Below, in pieces: positions 22,845 through 34,703 of a DNA stretch of 64,000 nucleotides (positions are counted from its first letter, which is position 1; every line of letters starts with the position of its first letter). Below the pieces are notes generated by a model. The model was not told the origin of the DNA and searched no databases. It saw only the letters and a program-made list of their open reading frames with translations. This DNA is from Diospyros lotus (taxonomy: Eukaryota > Streptophyta > Magnoliopsida > Ericales > Ebenaceae), in NCBI RefSeq assembly GCF_014633365.1, contig NC_068341.1, positions 20,380,339-20,444,338 of the forward strand, in the 5' to 3' direction. A program made the translations under genes and the position numbers.

Positions 22845-24255
22845 GTTACGACCTAACAAGAAACTCTTGCCTTTTAGGTACATGAACTCTAACTTGAACC
22901 GAGATTTCCATCTCACAACTCATCGTCAAGGCTTTGGACTGGCCATGCTCTACTACCCGAAATCTCTTTCACCGAGATTCCACTGCCTCTGGTATTTCGT
23001 TCTTTAGATCCAACTAACTACTAACCCGCGACTATAAAATTAGTCCTTCCTAGGCACTACACTCACTATCAGCCAGCACACAAGTTGTCACCATCAACCT
23101 GATCACATAGTAGGCTTACTCCTACACCAAGTGTTAACCCCTACAAGGGTACGCCTTGGGTGAAATTGCATGGTCTCATTGTAGTCTTCCAAGAACTATT
23201 ATTCACTGTCATTGCCTTAAGTTTAACTTTTTCTACAAGAACACACATCCTAGGCCTTCATCACCAATGATCACATCACCAAATAGGTAGTGCCTATACA
23301 GCCTGCAAGCATGCACCAAATCAACTATATCCACTTTACACGTTGGATAGCTCTTTCCAAGCAACCTAACTCTATCCTCGAGGCATATGCCAAAAACGAC
23401 CCATCTCATGATCCCACTAGCATTGTCACACTAGATATCGAGGTTAATCTACCCCTCGAGCCTTATAACGTTCATCTCATGGTAGAACATTCCACAACTG
23501 ACTCCTCTATGATATACAACAATTGCATACCAGAATTTAACAGATCACAATTCCCTCGTAACGTCTCCAACGCTACTCATACTAGCATTTGTATGTCGTC
23601 AAATGAAGACAACCTCATATGTAACCAATAGATTCTCCTTGCGATTATCTTCATGTTCTTACAACGATCGTCCATCTTTGGCCTCTCACTTGACCCAATC
23701 CCTTGGATCCTTGATTTACACATCTCTTTTTTCGTGTCACTAAATTATCCTTACATTCGAACCTCAATGATTCATATCATCCATTCTTGAACCAAATCTT
23801 ATCAGTTAGGTTATGTCACATCAGATTAACCCTTCACGACTCGATCATTCTTGATAACTACCAGTTACCCCATCATTCAGCGTAAGGATTTTGACTAATG
23901 ATATCAAATCAACAGTCTCTAAATCTCTTGGATCCATAATCATGGTTACTGAATCAACCTTACATTCGAACCATATCGTCGAACCCTAACTTTCATAGCT
24001 AGGTCATTTTGACCAGTTGTTTTATCACTTACCAAGGTTAGATCCTCAAATCAATAACCTCCAAGACCTTAACCGACAATCCCAAATCTTTAAGTAGGGA
24101 TTGCATTCTATGAACCTTCGATTTTCTTTTCCCCTAAGTCTCCACTTGGGGTATCTAACTTGGCATCACTCTGATACCAACTGTTTTGGAGTCCCATAAG
24201 TCCCCAAGTCAAACTTTTCCTAAGTCTCTAAATAAAATTTCACTCTGATACCAAC
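22845..24255 (-). pseudogene. Upstream interior of X with a second RNase H-like segment
   Basis: About 23350-23150 on the minus strand aligns with the RNase H segment at 20450-20200 in the same orientation, so the interior holds two decayed copies of this region. No gag could be read. The small + ORF at 23290-23631 is antisense to the pol-like sequence. Two primer-site-like motifs lie near the right end (about 24170-24183 and 24243-24255). Confidence 0.45.
24243..24255 (-). other. Primer binding site of X
   Basis: Minus strand GTTGGTATCAGAG directly after the 5' LTR end. TGGTATCAGAG is complementary to the 3' end of initiator methionine tRNA, the usual Tekay primer. Confidence 0.85.
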
Positions 24256-26837
24256 TGTAACACCTTGCCTTCTCAGGGCGTCTCATTACGCTGGGGCTCA
24301 ACATAAAAATATACATTCTCTTTACACAATACATTTCGTAACACCTCAAATATAGTAGTTCAAAGAAAATCCCCAACATCATTACAAACGCAGAAGCAGT
24401 AATCGAAACTTGATATGGTACGTAACCGAATTCACTTTAATTATAACATAAGAATCCATACCATAAGATAACATCATGTTTTCAAAACAGAATACATGGA
24501 GAACCATCTCTTAGATGAACAAATGAATACCTCAGATACAATCAAATGATACCTTAAATAACATTAAACCATAACAGTATTACATGATTGACTCTTGAAC
24601 ATCATTCATAATATGTAACACTCTTACATTTAACAAGATTGATCATTAATGAAACATAAGTTTCTCAACATGAAAAAAAACATATCTTGAATCCTCATGA
24701 AGAAGCAAAATACCAGAACAACTCACCAAAACCCATTGAACACGTCATCACGTGTCGTCACATCTCAACGACTTCCTTGCCTTGGCACTGCAAGTCCCAA
24801 CTAGATGTTTGAATGTTTCAGGGGCATAGCCCAATTAGAAGATCAGCCTTCTAGTGAGGGTTAAAAAAGCATATACATGAATGCATAATACACGAACATG
24901 AACAAACAAATACCCTAATGTAACTTCTCTGGCCATCTAGCCTAGCACAGAATCTTAAGCAGTCATTCCAGCATGCTCACAAGACAATGGGACATTCCTA
25001 TAAGGTTATTCCAACAATACACTTGGGGAATTATGACTACACTATCAAGGCGACATCCCATCCCGACACAAGTATCAATATGCCAATAATATCATGCCAT
25101 GTGAAAAATCACGACTATCGATGCAACAATACATGTATAGATATGACAAGATGCACATATAACTTAGCAATCTTTGAATATCATGCTCAACATAGGCAAA
25201 AACATAACACGTATAAGCTTTTGGAAAAAATCACTCACCTTGAATTAGCTTCCCAGGCTTTCTCGGTATGCGTGCCCTACCTCAATTTTTGTGCCAAGCC
25301 TTAATAATCGCACAAACACTCAATGTTGAGCCTTAATGATTCCTAAACATCATATTTATACAAAGGAATGTTAACATCTATTTTTCCATAAATTCTTCTT
25401 ATTTTTCCCTTGATAATTCTAAAATAAATACCTCCTCAAAAAATTTTCCCAATTTTTCAACACCAAAATTTCTAAAATAGTTCTAGAAAAATATTAAAAA
25501 AAATTCTAGAACTTACCCGGGCCTCACGTGCCCACACGCATTGGCACATGGGATGCACGTGAGATCCTTGCTTGTTCCCCAAGCACATCTTCTTTTTCAA
25601 CAACCATTTCGCCGCTGGTGACCTCCAGCTTGCCTCAATGCCTGATTTGACCCCACCATCTTGAAGAACTATTTAAGCCGCTCACCACGGCACTCCCCTT
25701 TTCCTAAAAGCATCACCCGAAGTGCCTTGTTTAGGTCGTTTATAGTCTGCCTCCAGTGAAGCCGGCGTTTTCCAACCAAGCTTCATATCTCACCTAAATC
25801 ATGATGAAACTCGCTCAAATTCTCCAAAAATAATCCTCTAGACATGGGGGAAAAAAAACCCCTTATCCTTTTCCCTCAATTCTTCCTGAAACTCTCAAAT
25901 TTTTGAGTTTAAACTTTTCATTTTTCGGTCATCTCTTAACCCTTATTTATAGTCGATTTTGAGCCTCAAAATGCTCATACATGTCAAATCCTTGGTCCCT
26001 ATCATCATCACAACCATTAAATGGCCTCAACATGCCCTTCCCTAGCCTAGATTTGCTTCTCAAATCTCTCCATTTTTCCAGTAACACCCACTACTGCTTT
26101 CTGTTAAATCAGCCACTCTCGTGGTCGATTCTCAGCCAAGGATCGGCCATGATGGCCTAGGCCTAGCCTCTAGTTCCTCCAAACCACTCTCCTCGAGCCT
26201 TCCACAACTAAAATCGATGATGGGAGGTGGTCGGCAGTTGGCAGTGTTCACACTGCCAATCAACTTCTAAAAATTGCACTTTGGCCCCTCCTCAACTTTC
26301 TTTTGCATTTTAGCCCTTTCCATGAAGTCCCCGAGGTTTCCAAAGATTCCATTAAGGCTCAAAAGTTCTAAAATTTTCATTTCATCCCGAAGATTATGAA
26401 AAATCATCCTTTAGGCCTCTTTTGGGCAAAATTAGAAATTTACACTTTAGCCCAAATTTATGTTTTGACCGTAAACCCTTTTGTTTCACCCCGAAACCAC
26501 TTAAGGGTTGCTCCACATACCAAATCAAAGTCTCTTCAGGGTTCTGTTGATTTTTTGGAAGTCTCCTATGACAATTCAGTTTTTTAGCCAGAATCACTAC
26601 TGTACCAAAAACTGTCTCTAATCCTACTTCTTTCTATACCATAAATCTTGTCTCGAAATGCTCATCAATACCATATCATTTTCCTTAGACATCTTGGCTT
26701 CAGGGAATTCCTTGGAGTCGATTCGATCCCTTTTTTGGGCTATTTAAATACCCATATTCCCTAAAATTTTCTGATAACTTTACTTGCGCCTCAAGGTAAA
26801 TTACACTTGAGTCCTTTGAAAATTCTTGAGTGTTACA
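24256..26837 (-). mobile_element. 5' LTR of X
   Basis: 2582 bp; on the minus strand TGTAACACTCAAGAATTTTC...GGCAAGGTGTTACA, followed by the primer site. It serves as the uninterrupted reference for the split 3' LTR. A TATA box is at 25944-25951. No coding sequence. Confidence 0.85.
25944..25951 (-). promoter_or_regulatory. Predicted LTR TATA box of X
   Basis: Minus strand GACTATAAATAAGGG; the same box is in the 3' LTR near 18827. Confidence 0.45.
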
Positions 26838-28317
26838 TTAACAATTCCAAGGTACTCATGAAAATAATCACTTAGGGTGAATAAGCATACTCATAACTCA
26901 AATCACTATAAACGATTCAAATAAACAAAGTAAAGAAGGATGGTGAACCGGAAGTTGCCAAAAGCTTCATAAAGCTTAACTCTATAAAGTATGAGGGAAA
27001 GAAATAGTAGTTAACCTTGTCCAAACAACAATTGAATATGATGCGCCAACTGGGACATGAATTGCTTTTGCTCCTTGAAGTATATATCATTGGGCTCTCA
27101 CCATAGAATGAACTTACTATTTTTAAAAGCTCAATACAACCGATTTTTAAAGGCTTCTACTGTTGCTAAGCAGTATCTATCATTGGGCTCTCACCATAGA
27201 ATGATGCCTCTTACTATTTTTAGAAGCTCAATACAACCGATTTTTAAAGGCTCCTACTGTTGCTAAGTAGTAACCAATACAACCGATTTTTAAAAGCTCA
27301 ATTGAAACCACTACTTTTTACTGGATTGGGCACAACCTCTTGCCTTTTAGGGATCATGCGTAACCACAACAAGATATAAAAGGATTACAAATTGAAGCAC
27401 TTGAGAAGCTCAACAAAGATATAGTACAAATGACAATATTTGTTTCTCACAAAGAAAAGAGAGATAGAAAGAATAAGTAGAATGTAAGCACTTATTCTCT
27501 CTTTTTCTATTCGAAGATGTAAGCTTAAAGAAATTCTTTTGGCTTAAATCAGTTGGAAATATTCAAGAACAACAACATTTATCTTCTACTTCATCTCCTT
27601 TTATTGTTGTCGTCATGAGGATACAAAGATAGATTACTTTTTTCATAAAACAATCATTAAAATATTTAAATATCATGCTTAATTATTTATGGAATATTTA
27701 AAGCCTTTTTGGAGCCTAAACGGTCCAATCTGTGCCTTAAAAGATCGTGCAACAACTAGTTTAACGGTTTTATTTTTGAACTTCAGTACTCATTCACTCA
27801 ACTAATTTTTGGCCTTCACTCGACTAATGAAATTTATACACGATTATATAAGCTTCATACTCGAGTATATTTTGATTGAACTCTATAATACTTCAGATAC
27901 TCGACTGAACTCATCAGATATTTAAGTAAGGTCTTTAGCAACTTGATTAAACTTAAAATAGAAAGAGCTTGCATATCATACTCAACTATCACTCACTAAT
28001 AATCGATTATCCATCAATATACACTTGATTGCTCTAAAAAATACTTGATAAAAATCTTATAAACAATCATACTTAACTAAGGAACCAATATACCTAACTA
28101 ATCAAGAATATAATCGATTATGCACAACTCTTAGTCGATTAACAAGATAAATCACTCAGCTATCACGTTGATCATTTGATATAGCTGAACCTTGTAATAA
28201 AACACTTGATTACCAAGAGCATTCATTCAAGTGACATTCAAATATACTTGATTAAGCTTACTGCCTTACTTGATTATCAATCAAACAATATATATTGTTT
28301 TGAATAACATCAAAACA
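26838..28317 (-). mobile_element. Copia SIRE-like LTR fragment S7
   Basis: The minus-strand start at 28317 is TGTTTTGATGTTATTC, comparable to TGTTTTGATGATG in S2. About 27790-28270 is dense with ACTCGACTAA / AATCGATTA motifs. About 27340-27400 resembles the downstream part of S3. The 3' end is not visible because X abuts at 26837. No coding sequence. Confidence 0.55.
27085..27300. repeat. Tandem duplication of about 93 bp in S7
   Basis: TATCATTGGGCTCTCACC begins at 27085 and again at 27178. Both units carry CAATACAACCGATTTTTAAA, and a third partial unit begins near 27271. Confidence 0.8.
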
Positions 28318-29664
28318 ATTTTCTCCTTAAAGACAAGAACTAAATGAGAAGCATAAATCATTAATATATGAAGCACAAGTTTCTCATCAACATCTAAATA
28401 TCATAAACACTGACCTTAAATACAAAACTCAATTTTCTCAACATATAAACCTTAAGCTCAAATAAACACAAGTGTTTGTGAAAGTTGGATAAATCTAACT
28501 TTCCAAATACATGCACGTGGTTACATAAAAACCATTAGAGGAGCCAAGATAATGAGATATTCTTAAGCACATAGTTTTGAGAACAAGTTGAGAACACTAT
28601 ATGTTACTCAACTAAATGGCATCCTATTTCTAGATTCAAATAAGAATCACTATAGCAAGAAACATAAGGATGTAAAACACATAGAACATGATTTTTCATT
28701 CATAATAACTTTATGAAATAAATTCTCATGAAACAACCAAAAGTTAATTAACTCACCATTACTTGACTTTTATGAAATACTTAGAACATTGCAAATATGC
28801 ACTTTCATATTCACATAAAACATTCATAAGTCAAGCATCTCACTATTACTTGATTAACATAAAAACAAATATGTTGGGAACAAAATATGATACTTAACTA
28901 CAAAGCATAACATATATCACAAAGATGCTCTAACTTAAGCATTTTGATAACTCATTCATATTTATCAAACAAGAAAACACATAAGACAAAGCACATACGA
29001 TTTCTAAGGTCTAGGCTATCATACACAAAATCTACTAATGCATACTTTAAGTAATTCTTGAAAGATACACATTCTAGAATTTTATTACTCAAATGCAATG
29101 ATCCTAAACATGAGAAACACTTAGAAATTATTGGATGGAAAACATATATCAATCATATAAGTCCTTGAATGATCTTCTTATCAAGAAACATGCATTCAAC
29201 ATTATAAGTTCCTCAAGTGTTCTTCCATTAAATTTTAGAACATTGAGAACTTTTGGAATTTGATACTAAACATCAAATAGATAACTTAGGTTCTATGATT
29301 TGGAACTTAGGATCACTTGGCTAAGTATGAATACATATATCTAGGAGAATAGATGTTAGATACTTCATTTATCAAATAAAGCACATTGCTCCTAGATTTA
29401 AGAGAAGCTACCACATAATTTGAGTACTTACTAAACACCATGAGGTCCACATGACACTCATACAATATGGATACATAAGATATCCCTTGAAACTCTAGAG
29501 CAACCTATTAATATATCAAACATATGGATAAATAAGAACAAGATAAATCACAACTGAAGCATTTTGAGGATACCAACACAACCTTAACAAGCCTATGATA
29601 AAATAAGAAGATTTAATATTCCCTAAAGAATAAGACAATCAAAACTCAAGTACCATCACTAGAG
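28318..29664. other. AT-rich stretch with no recognised content
   Basis: No reading frame with similarity I recognise, no terminal repeats, no RNA gene. It may be remnant interior of a copia element, since copia LTR sequences flank it on both sides. Confidence 0.5.
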
Positions 29665-31560
29665 TGTTAATTTGATTAATGGAAAAAATATTCCAAGAGG
29701 AGGGGTGAATTGGGATATCTATAAATTTTAAAATTTAATAACACTATATAGAGGAATAAGGTGGGGTTTTGAAATACACGATATATGTTTTGAAACTGAA
29801 CTTTCTATTTAACAGGTTTCGAAATAAATAATCAATGTTTTGAAATACTGATTTTGAATATTTTGAAATCTTAAGCTTATAATTCAAAAACTCAATTTTA
29901 CCAAAGTAATGACTTTCTTGAAAAACAATAGGGGATAATGTTTATGATCAATTTTACTAGTTTTCTTTGGTTAACAAAAAAAAATCTTTTTAACTTTTAA
30001 CAAAATACCTAAAAGTGATTGAGCAATGGATAATAAAGAAAATAGAAATGAGAAAACGAGAATATGAGTGGTTCAGCACCAAGTCCTAGTCCACTACCTT
30101 CAAGTCTCCCCACTTGAAGGATTTTCAATCCCAAACACTATCAATCAAGAAAAACAAGGGTTTTACCAAGGTTCACCCTAAAACCTTACATACAATGACT
30201 TTTTAAGGCTAAACACAAACCTTACAACAATTGATAAAAATAAGGGATTTAATTTTACAGCCCAAAAATTTATAACAATAACTTCTTACCAATGGTTGTA
30301 CCAACCTCTTACCGAACCTTTAGACAATGAGAGCCTAGGAGTAAATATACCACTTGAATTCACTTGCTCTTCCTTTTCACATTCAATGCACAAGATTGAT
30401 TAAGGAATATAGCTTGATCTTTCAATAAATGTTTTTGTTCTTATCTCTCTTGTCTCTATCTTCAAACACCTGCTATTTATATCAAGACATAAAATTTTGG
30501 TCATTTATAGCTGTTAAAAATAAGTTTTCATGAAGTTTGAAGACATGTTTCGAAACAAAACATATGAGGTTTCGAAACATGTACCCCATGTTTCAAAATC
30601 TCTAACCTTACAGCTGGTCTTACAGACTGGGATGACATTTAATGCAAAGAAAAAAAACTCTTACCTACCAAGATTTGCAATGATTACCTTTTTAAAATTG
30701 AAATAACTTTCACAAAAATGGTTCTAATAGCTTGAAAAGCTTTTAGATACAAAAAGAAAAATTTCCATAAATATGTATTTCAAATTTTCTTTAATCTTCT
30801 GTTAGAAACGACAAAAGTTTCGAAACATGCGATGCAAGTTTCGAAACATGAATACTTAGACAAAATCATTTGAACCAAAAGCTCATTTTAAAAACATATG
30901 CATTATAAGATATTTCGAAACATAACATTATAGAGGTTTCGAAATATACTCACCAAGTTTCGAAACATTACTAACAAAAACATATATTTTGAAATATGAG
31001 CAACAATGTTTCGAAACATTATGCACAAACTTTTGAATTTTTGAGCCAAAACCATACATGCAAGATTCAAAACATAAAATGGTTGATTCGAAATATGAAT
31101 TTAACATATTGAAATCTTAGGCTCTAATTTGGTTTTTCATCAAACACTTTTTCTCAAAGATCAAAAAATATGTCACAAGGAGTATATGATCATTCACTCG
31201 CAAATCTTGATGTCTAACACTTAAATATAAAAAATACATTACTCTTAAACTTTGAGTAATGCTGCCACATATATCACCTAGCAAATAAATTATCATGAGC
31301 CTCCACAAAGTACTCCTACATTTTCTTTAGGATGACCCCAATGAGAAACAACAAGAATATATCAATAAAACATGTGGCTAAAACATGTTTAGCACATATG
31401 AGAGCATTATGAAGGTTCCTTATCCAAGGCAAACTCAACATAAATTTTATCAAGATATAACATATCCTTAAGCACATATCAAAACATATCAATAAGTCTA
31501 TAAGAATATAACATAAGAGAACATTAAAGTTTTGGCATAAATGCAATCATCATCAAAACA
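29665..31560 (-). mobile_element. Copia SIRE-like solo LTR S2
   Basis: On the minus strand TGTTTTGATGATGATTG (31560) to CCCAATTCACCCCTCC...AATTAACA (29665), 1896 bp. The TSD is TAGAG (29660-29664) against TACAG (31561-31565). A minus-strand TATA box lies near 30470 and a GTGGTTC form of the conserved box near 30070. It carries a GTTTCGAAAC palindrome array (30545-31090). No interior. Confidence 0.75.
30545..31090. repeat. Array of GTTTCGAAAC palindromes in S2
   Basis: At least six exact GTTTCGAAAC, one of them extended to ATGTTTCGAAACAT, plus variants TTTTGAAA, GTTTCGAAAT and ATTCGAAAT. A looser cluster continues at 29765-29870. Confidence 0.85.
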
Positions 31561-31565
31561 TACAG

Positions 31566-31690
31566 ATCATGCAACTCAACAATCCTGGTCGACTTTAGCA
31601 TCGTGACTAGTGAAAAGGTCTCATCATAGTCAACACCTTGACGTTGATGGTATCCTTTAGCTACCAATCAGGCCTTACAAGTTTGAACTT
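31566..31690 (-). pseudogene. C1 reverse transcriptase, N-terminal fragment
   Basis: On the minus strand the translation gives VQTCKA, then after a stop LVAKGYHQRQGVDYDETFS and MLKSTR. This is the copia RT start (usual forms KARLVAKGY and GVDYEETFSPVA). One in-frame stop replaces the Arg of KARLV. The sequence is cut at its 5' side by S8 and at its 3' side by S2; nothing convincing continues below 29660, so the rest of RT and RNase H are lost. Confidence 0.75.
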
Positions 31691-32210
31691 GCCTATTGAG
31701 AAATTTATATTTTGATTTATGGAAAAAATAATCTTGGAAAATATGTTTTCAGTAAAATTGGTTTATTAATGATTTCCAAAAACATTTTATAACCTCCTAT
31801 ATATTGTATATTGGAAAACCTCATACTCATTAGTTAAATATTGGTTTTAGTTGCTCAAGGAGTATGAAGCTTATAGAAATATATTTCTTTAAATTGGAGA
31901 ACTTCATGTCTCCATATATATATATATTTCAAAGCTTTCCTCTATAAATAATCTTTGAAAATCGACTAAGTACAGAAGCCTTTTGTTAAGCTAAATATAT
32001 GTATTTTTGAAGCTTTTGAAGGCAAAGTATAAAAATATTTTTAAAACCTTCTTTCAATCGACTATTAAGATTTCCTACTTGAGTAAGTTTTATAAATCCC
32101 TGTATTTCCAAAATTAGTCGAGTAAGGAATGTTTTCAATCGACTATTTTTCTAGTATCAAAACTCCAAGTATCTCCTTAGTCGAGTATATTCTTCTCTCA
32201 TTTGTCCAAC
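31691..32210 (+). mobile_element. Copia LTR 5' fragment S8, inverted relative to S3
   Basis: TATTGAGAAATTTATATTTTG... matches the minus-strand start of S3 (53740 downward), including the AATCGACTATTAAG and AGTCGAGTAAGG motifs. It stops before the promoter region. No TSD seen. It occupies a place where about 100 codons of C1 linker and RT are missing. Confidence 0.65.
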
Positions 32211-32431
32211 GATGAGGATGAATGGATACTCTACCCAACCTACAGAACCTGTGGCTCAATAACATGACTCATTTCACCATGCTCAGTAATCTGATCAGAT
32301 ATTTGTGGAACAAAAGACCCATCTTCTGCCAAATCTATTTTCTTACCCATACCACCCTCTTGGATGAATGCTTTTTCCAAGAAGATTATATGCTTAGCAA
32401 TGATCACTACACGAGGATCAGTTGGGAAATA
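32211..32431 (-). pseudogene. C1 integrase-RT linker
   Basis: The minus-strand translation contains VVIIAKHIIFLEKAFIQEGG and GKKIDLAEDGS, the recognisable linker after copia integrase (usual form HVVFLEKEF(I/L)). The preceding residues continue in frame at 53746 once S3 and one TSD copy are removed. Confidence 0.75.
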
Positions 32432-32461
32432 GACATTGAAAAATTACCCAAGAGGGGGGTT

Positions 32462-34153
32462 TGTAATACCCAAAAATTTTGTAAGTTATCGCCATTTAAT
32501 AAATGAAATATTTTTCCAAATTTTTAAAGGACTTGGGACACATGGCACCGTAGGATTGAAAGTAATAATTAGGGTGCTAATCTCAAGATAAAGGAAGGCT
32601 AATTAGGTGATAGCAAGTGGCATGAGAATAAATTCCAAATCCAAGTAATGATTATAGGACACATGGAAAAGTTTGAATGGAAACACCTAACCTTTACTTA
32701 ATCTCCAAGTTTGGGACACTTGGCACCCTAGGATTGGAACACTTGGTGGGATCATCATGAGGCCCAAATCCCAAGTTAAATAGCTTAATATTGGAGTGAC
32801 ATGTGGCATATCTTGATCTAACATAGCCCTAAGAATGACACTTGGATGAAACTTGGGGGAAAAGATAAAGGACTAATCATGAATAATGATTACGGTGACA
32901 CATGGAAAATTGTGGTTGGCCGGGCACTTCTATAAATAGGAAAATGGGGGAGAGATTTGTCCATTTCAAAAGGGTGAGGAAGAGAGATTTTTGGAGAGAA
33001 AATTCTGGAGAAAAAGGGGCGAAGAGCTGCCGGAGATCAAGGAAGGAGAAGGCTTTGTCGGGTTCCCGAGCCAACCTTGTAAAGTGGGTGAAACGTCTTC
33101 AAAACCTTGAGGTAAGTTCCAATTTTTTTTTTTATAATATTGTAGAGAACTGAAAGAGAAAGGTATAGGAAAAAATGGGGGTCGAATCGGAGTTAAAACG
33201 GCCGAGTTATGGCCGAAACAGTGAAGGAGGCAGAATCTGGCCGAGGTAAGGGGACGGCACGTGAGATTCACGTGCCAGAAGGGGCTGAGCGTGGTAGCGT
33301 GTGAGGGCGCGTACGGCCTCAATTTTTCTTAAAATTTTGTGGTAGTCACCATATATTCAATGCCCACCCTTTTGTGTAAAAATATTTGGCATTAGACTTA
33401 CGAAAGGTCATGATTTGACAGCAAACAGCTTCGGTTTGGATGAAATTAGTGCTTTTCGATGAGCCCAAAGGTGAGTGGTTTCTAAAACTGTATTTCTTAC
33501 ATGTTGAGCATATCTTTGAGCATATTGGAGGTGATTGCAAGTGCATATCATGTTTATTTCATTTTGTACGCATGTTTCTTTTCGTTTGCTCATGCATCAC
33601 TATGTGTGGCTTATGACTGGTTGTGATTATCATGGGTGAAGGGAGTCTTCACTTGGCCGCGTTGTTAGGCCATGTTACATGATAAGGTTGGGCAGGGGTG
33701 ATTGCAACACCCTAGCGTCACATCCACCTAGAGCATGCATCTCTGCATTTTGCATTTGCACTCATGAAGTTAGTCCTCACTTAGATTTAACGATCTAACC
33801 CGAGTGTTCATACCCCTGGAATATTCAAATGTTCCAGATGTATCAAGCTCGGGCTCGAAGGGAAAAGGCCAGGAGGTTATGCAAGTGTAGTTTCTTATTT
33901 TATTGTCTCTTTATAATGTAGTAGTGATGTTGTGAGGATTGTACTTTAACATTAACATTATCTTGTTGTGTGGGGAATGAAGTTTATTTTCTTTGTTGTC
34001 TTAATAAATTGCATGTATGAATGTCTAATTGATGGAAGTCCCAACATATTTCAAGTTACGATCCTTACTACATTATATGGGATTTCCTTAACGCTCGTAA
34101 TAATATTATAATTATTTGTACCTTTTATACCATCTTGGGGTTGGGGTGTTACA
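32462..34153 (+). mobile_element. 5' LTR of the Tekay-like element
   Basis: 1692 bp, TGTAATACCCAAAAATTTTG...GGGGTTGGGGTGTTACA. I counted about six single-base differences from the 3' LTR in the first ~220 bp, mostly transitions. Confidence 0.9.
32931..32940 (+). promoter_or_regulatory. Predicted TATA box, 5' LTR
   Basis: TATAAATAGG, about 470 bp into the LTR, conserved at 45782-45790 in the 3' LTR. Confidence 0.55.
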
Positions 34154-34155
34154 GT

Positions 34156-34168
34156 TGGTATTATAGCC
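34156..34168 (+). other. Primer binding site, degenerate
   Basis: TGGTATTATAGCC two bases after the LTR; the usual initiator-tRNA form is TGGTATCAGAGCC. Confidence 0.75.
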
Positions 34169-34703
34169 TAAATATATGATTTGAGTTTAGATTTTGATTT
34201 GACTAACCTTGAGGTTGTCTTGATCTATGGCAAGAATGGATCTAGGCTTGAGGAAGGGGATTGGTTTTGTTGTTACAAGAATAAGGATTTTTTAATATAT
34301 ATTGGTGAAATTGAGTGTTATGTACAAATGATGATACACTACTGACATGCTTGTGAGATTCCCTGATAATAGGGTGAAACTTGGTATGAATAAGTACGTA
34401 AGGAGCATGAACCATTAAGAAGAAAGTTTGGGAGACTATTTGATTTTTGAAAACATCTTGGTTTATGGTTCGTAGAAATTTGATGCATGTACTTGAAGAT
34501 GTTTATAGTGATATGTACTTGATGTTACTAACCTTTGGGGTTCTTTGATGCTAGGACCAATTGTGTAGCTATTTTTATGAATCGTAAAGGATAAAATAGT
34601 AAATATAAGACGTTTATGATATTTTTCAGTTGTTACTGATCTCTGAGTTTCGATGATAGATTGCACGAGGGTTGAGGATATTTTTGTTAAGGATAGTTGT
34701 AAC

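Larger units (their letters stand above)
10723..26837 (-). mobile_element. Ty3 Tekay/Del-like element X, minus strand, decayed
   Basis: The order on the minus strand is 5' LTR (26837-24256), primer site (24255-24243), decayed interior, polypurine tract (about 19705-19687) and 3' LTR (19686-10723). The 3' LTR lacks roughly its last 100 bp at the 10722 junction. Secondary insertions are an Athila-like solo LTR (11186-12479), a gag-only element (13383-18658) and a copia-type LTR fragment (about 22100-22844). The left-flank TSD is lost with the truncated end; the right flank is TTAAC (26838-26842). Confidence 0.75.

Noticed and set aside
23290..23631. 113-codon plus-strand ORF
   Set aside because: Antisense to decayed pol of element X; no recognisable domain and no promoter context.
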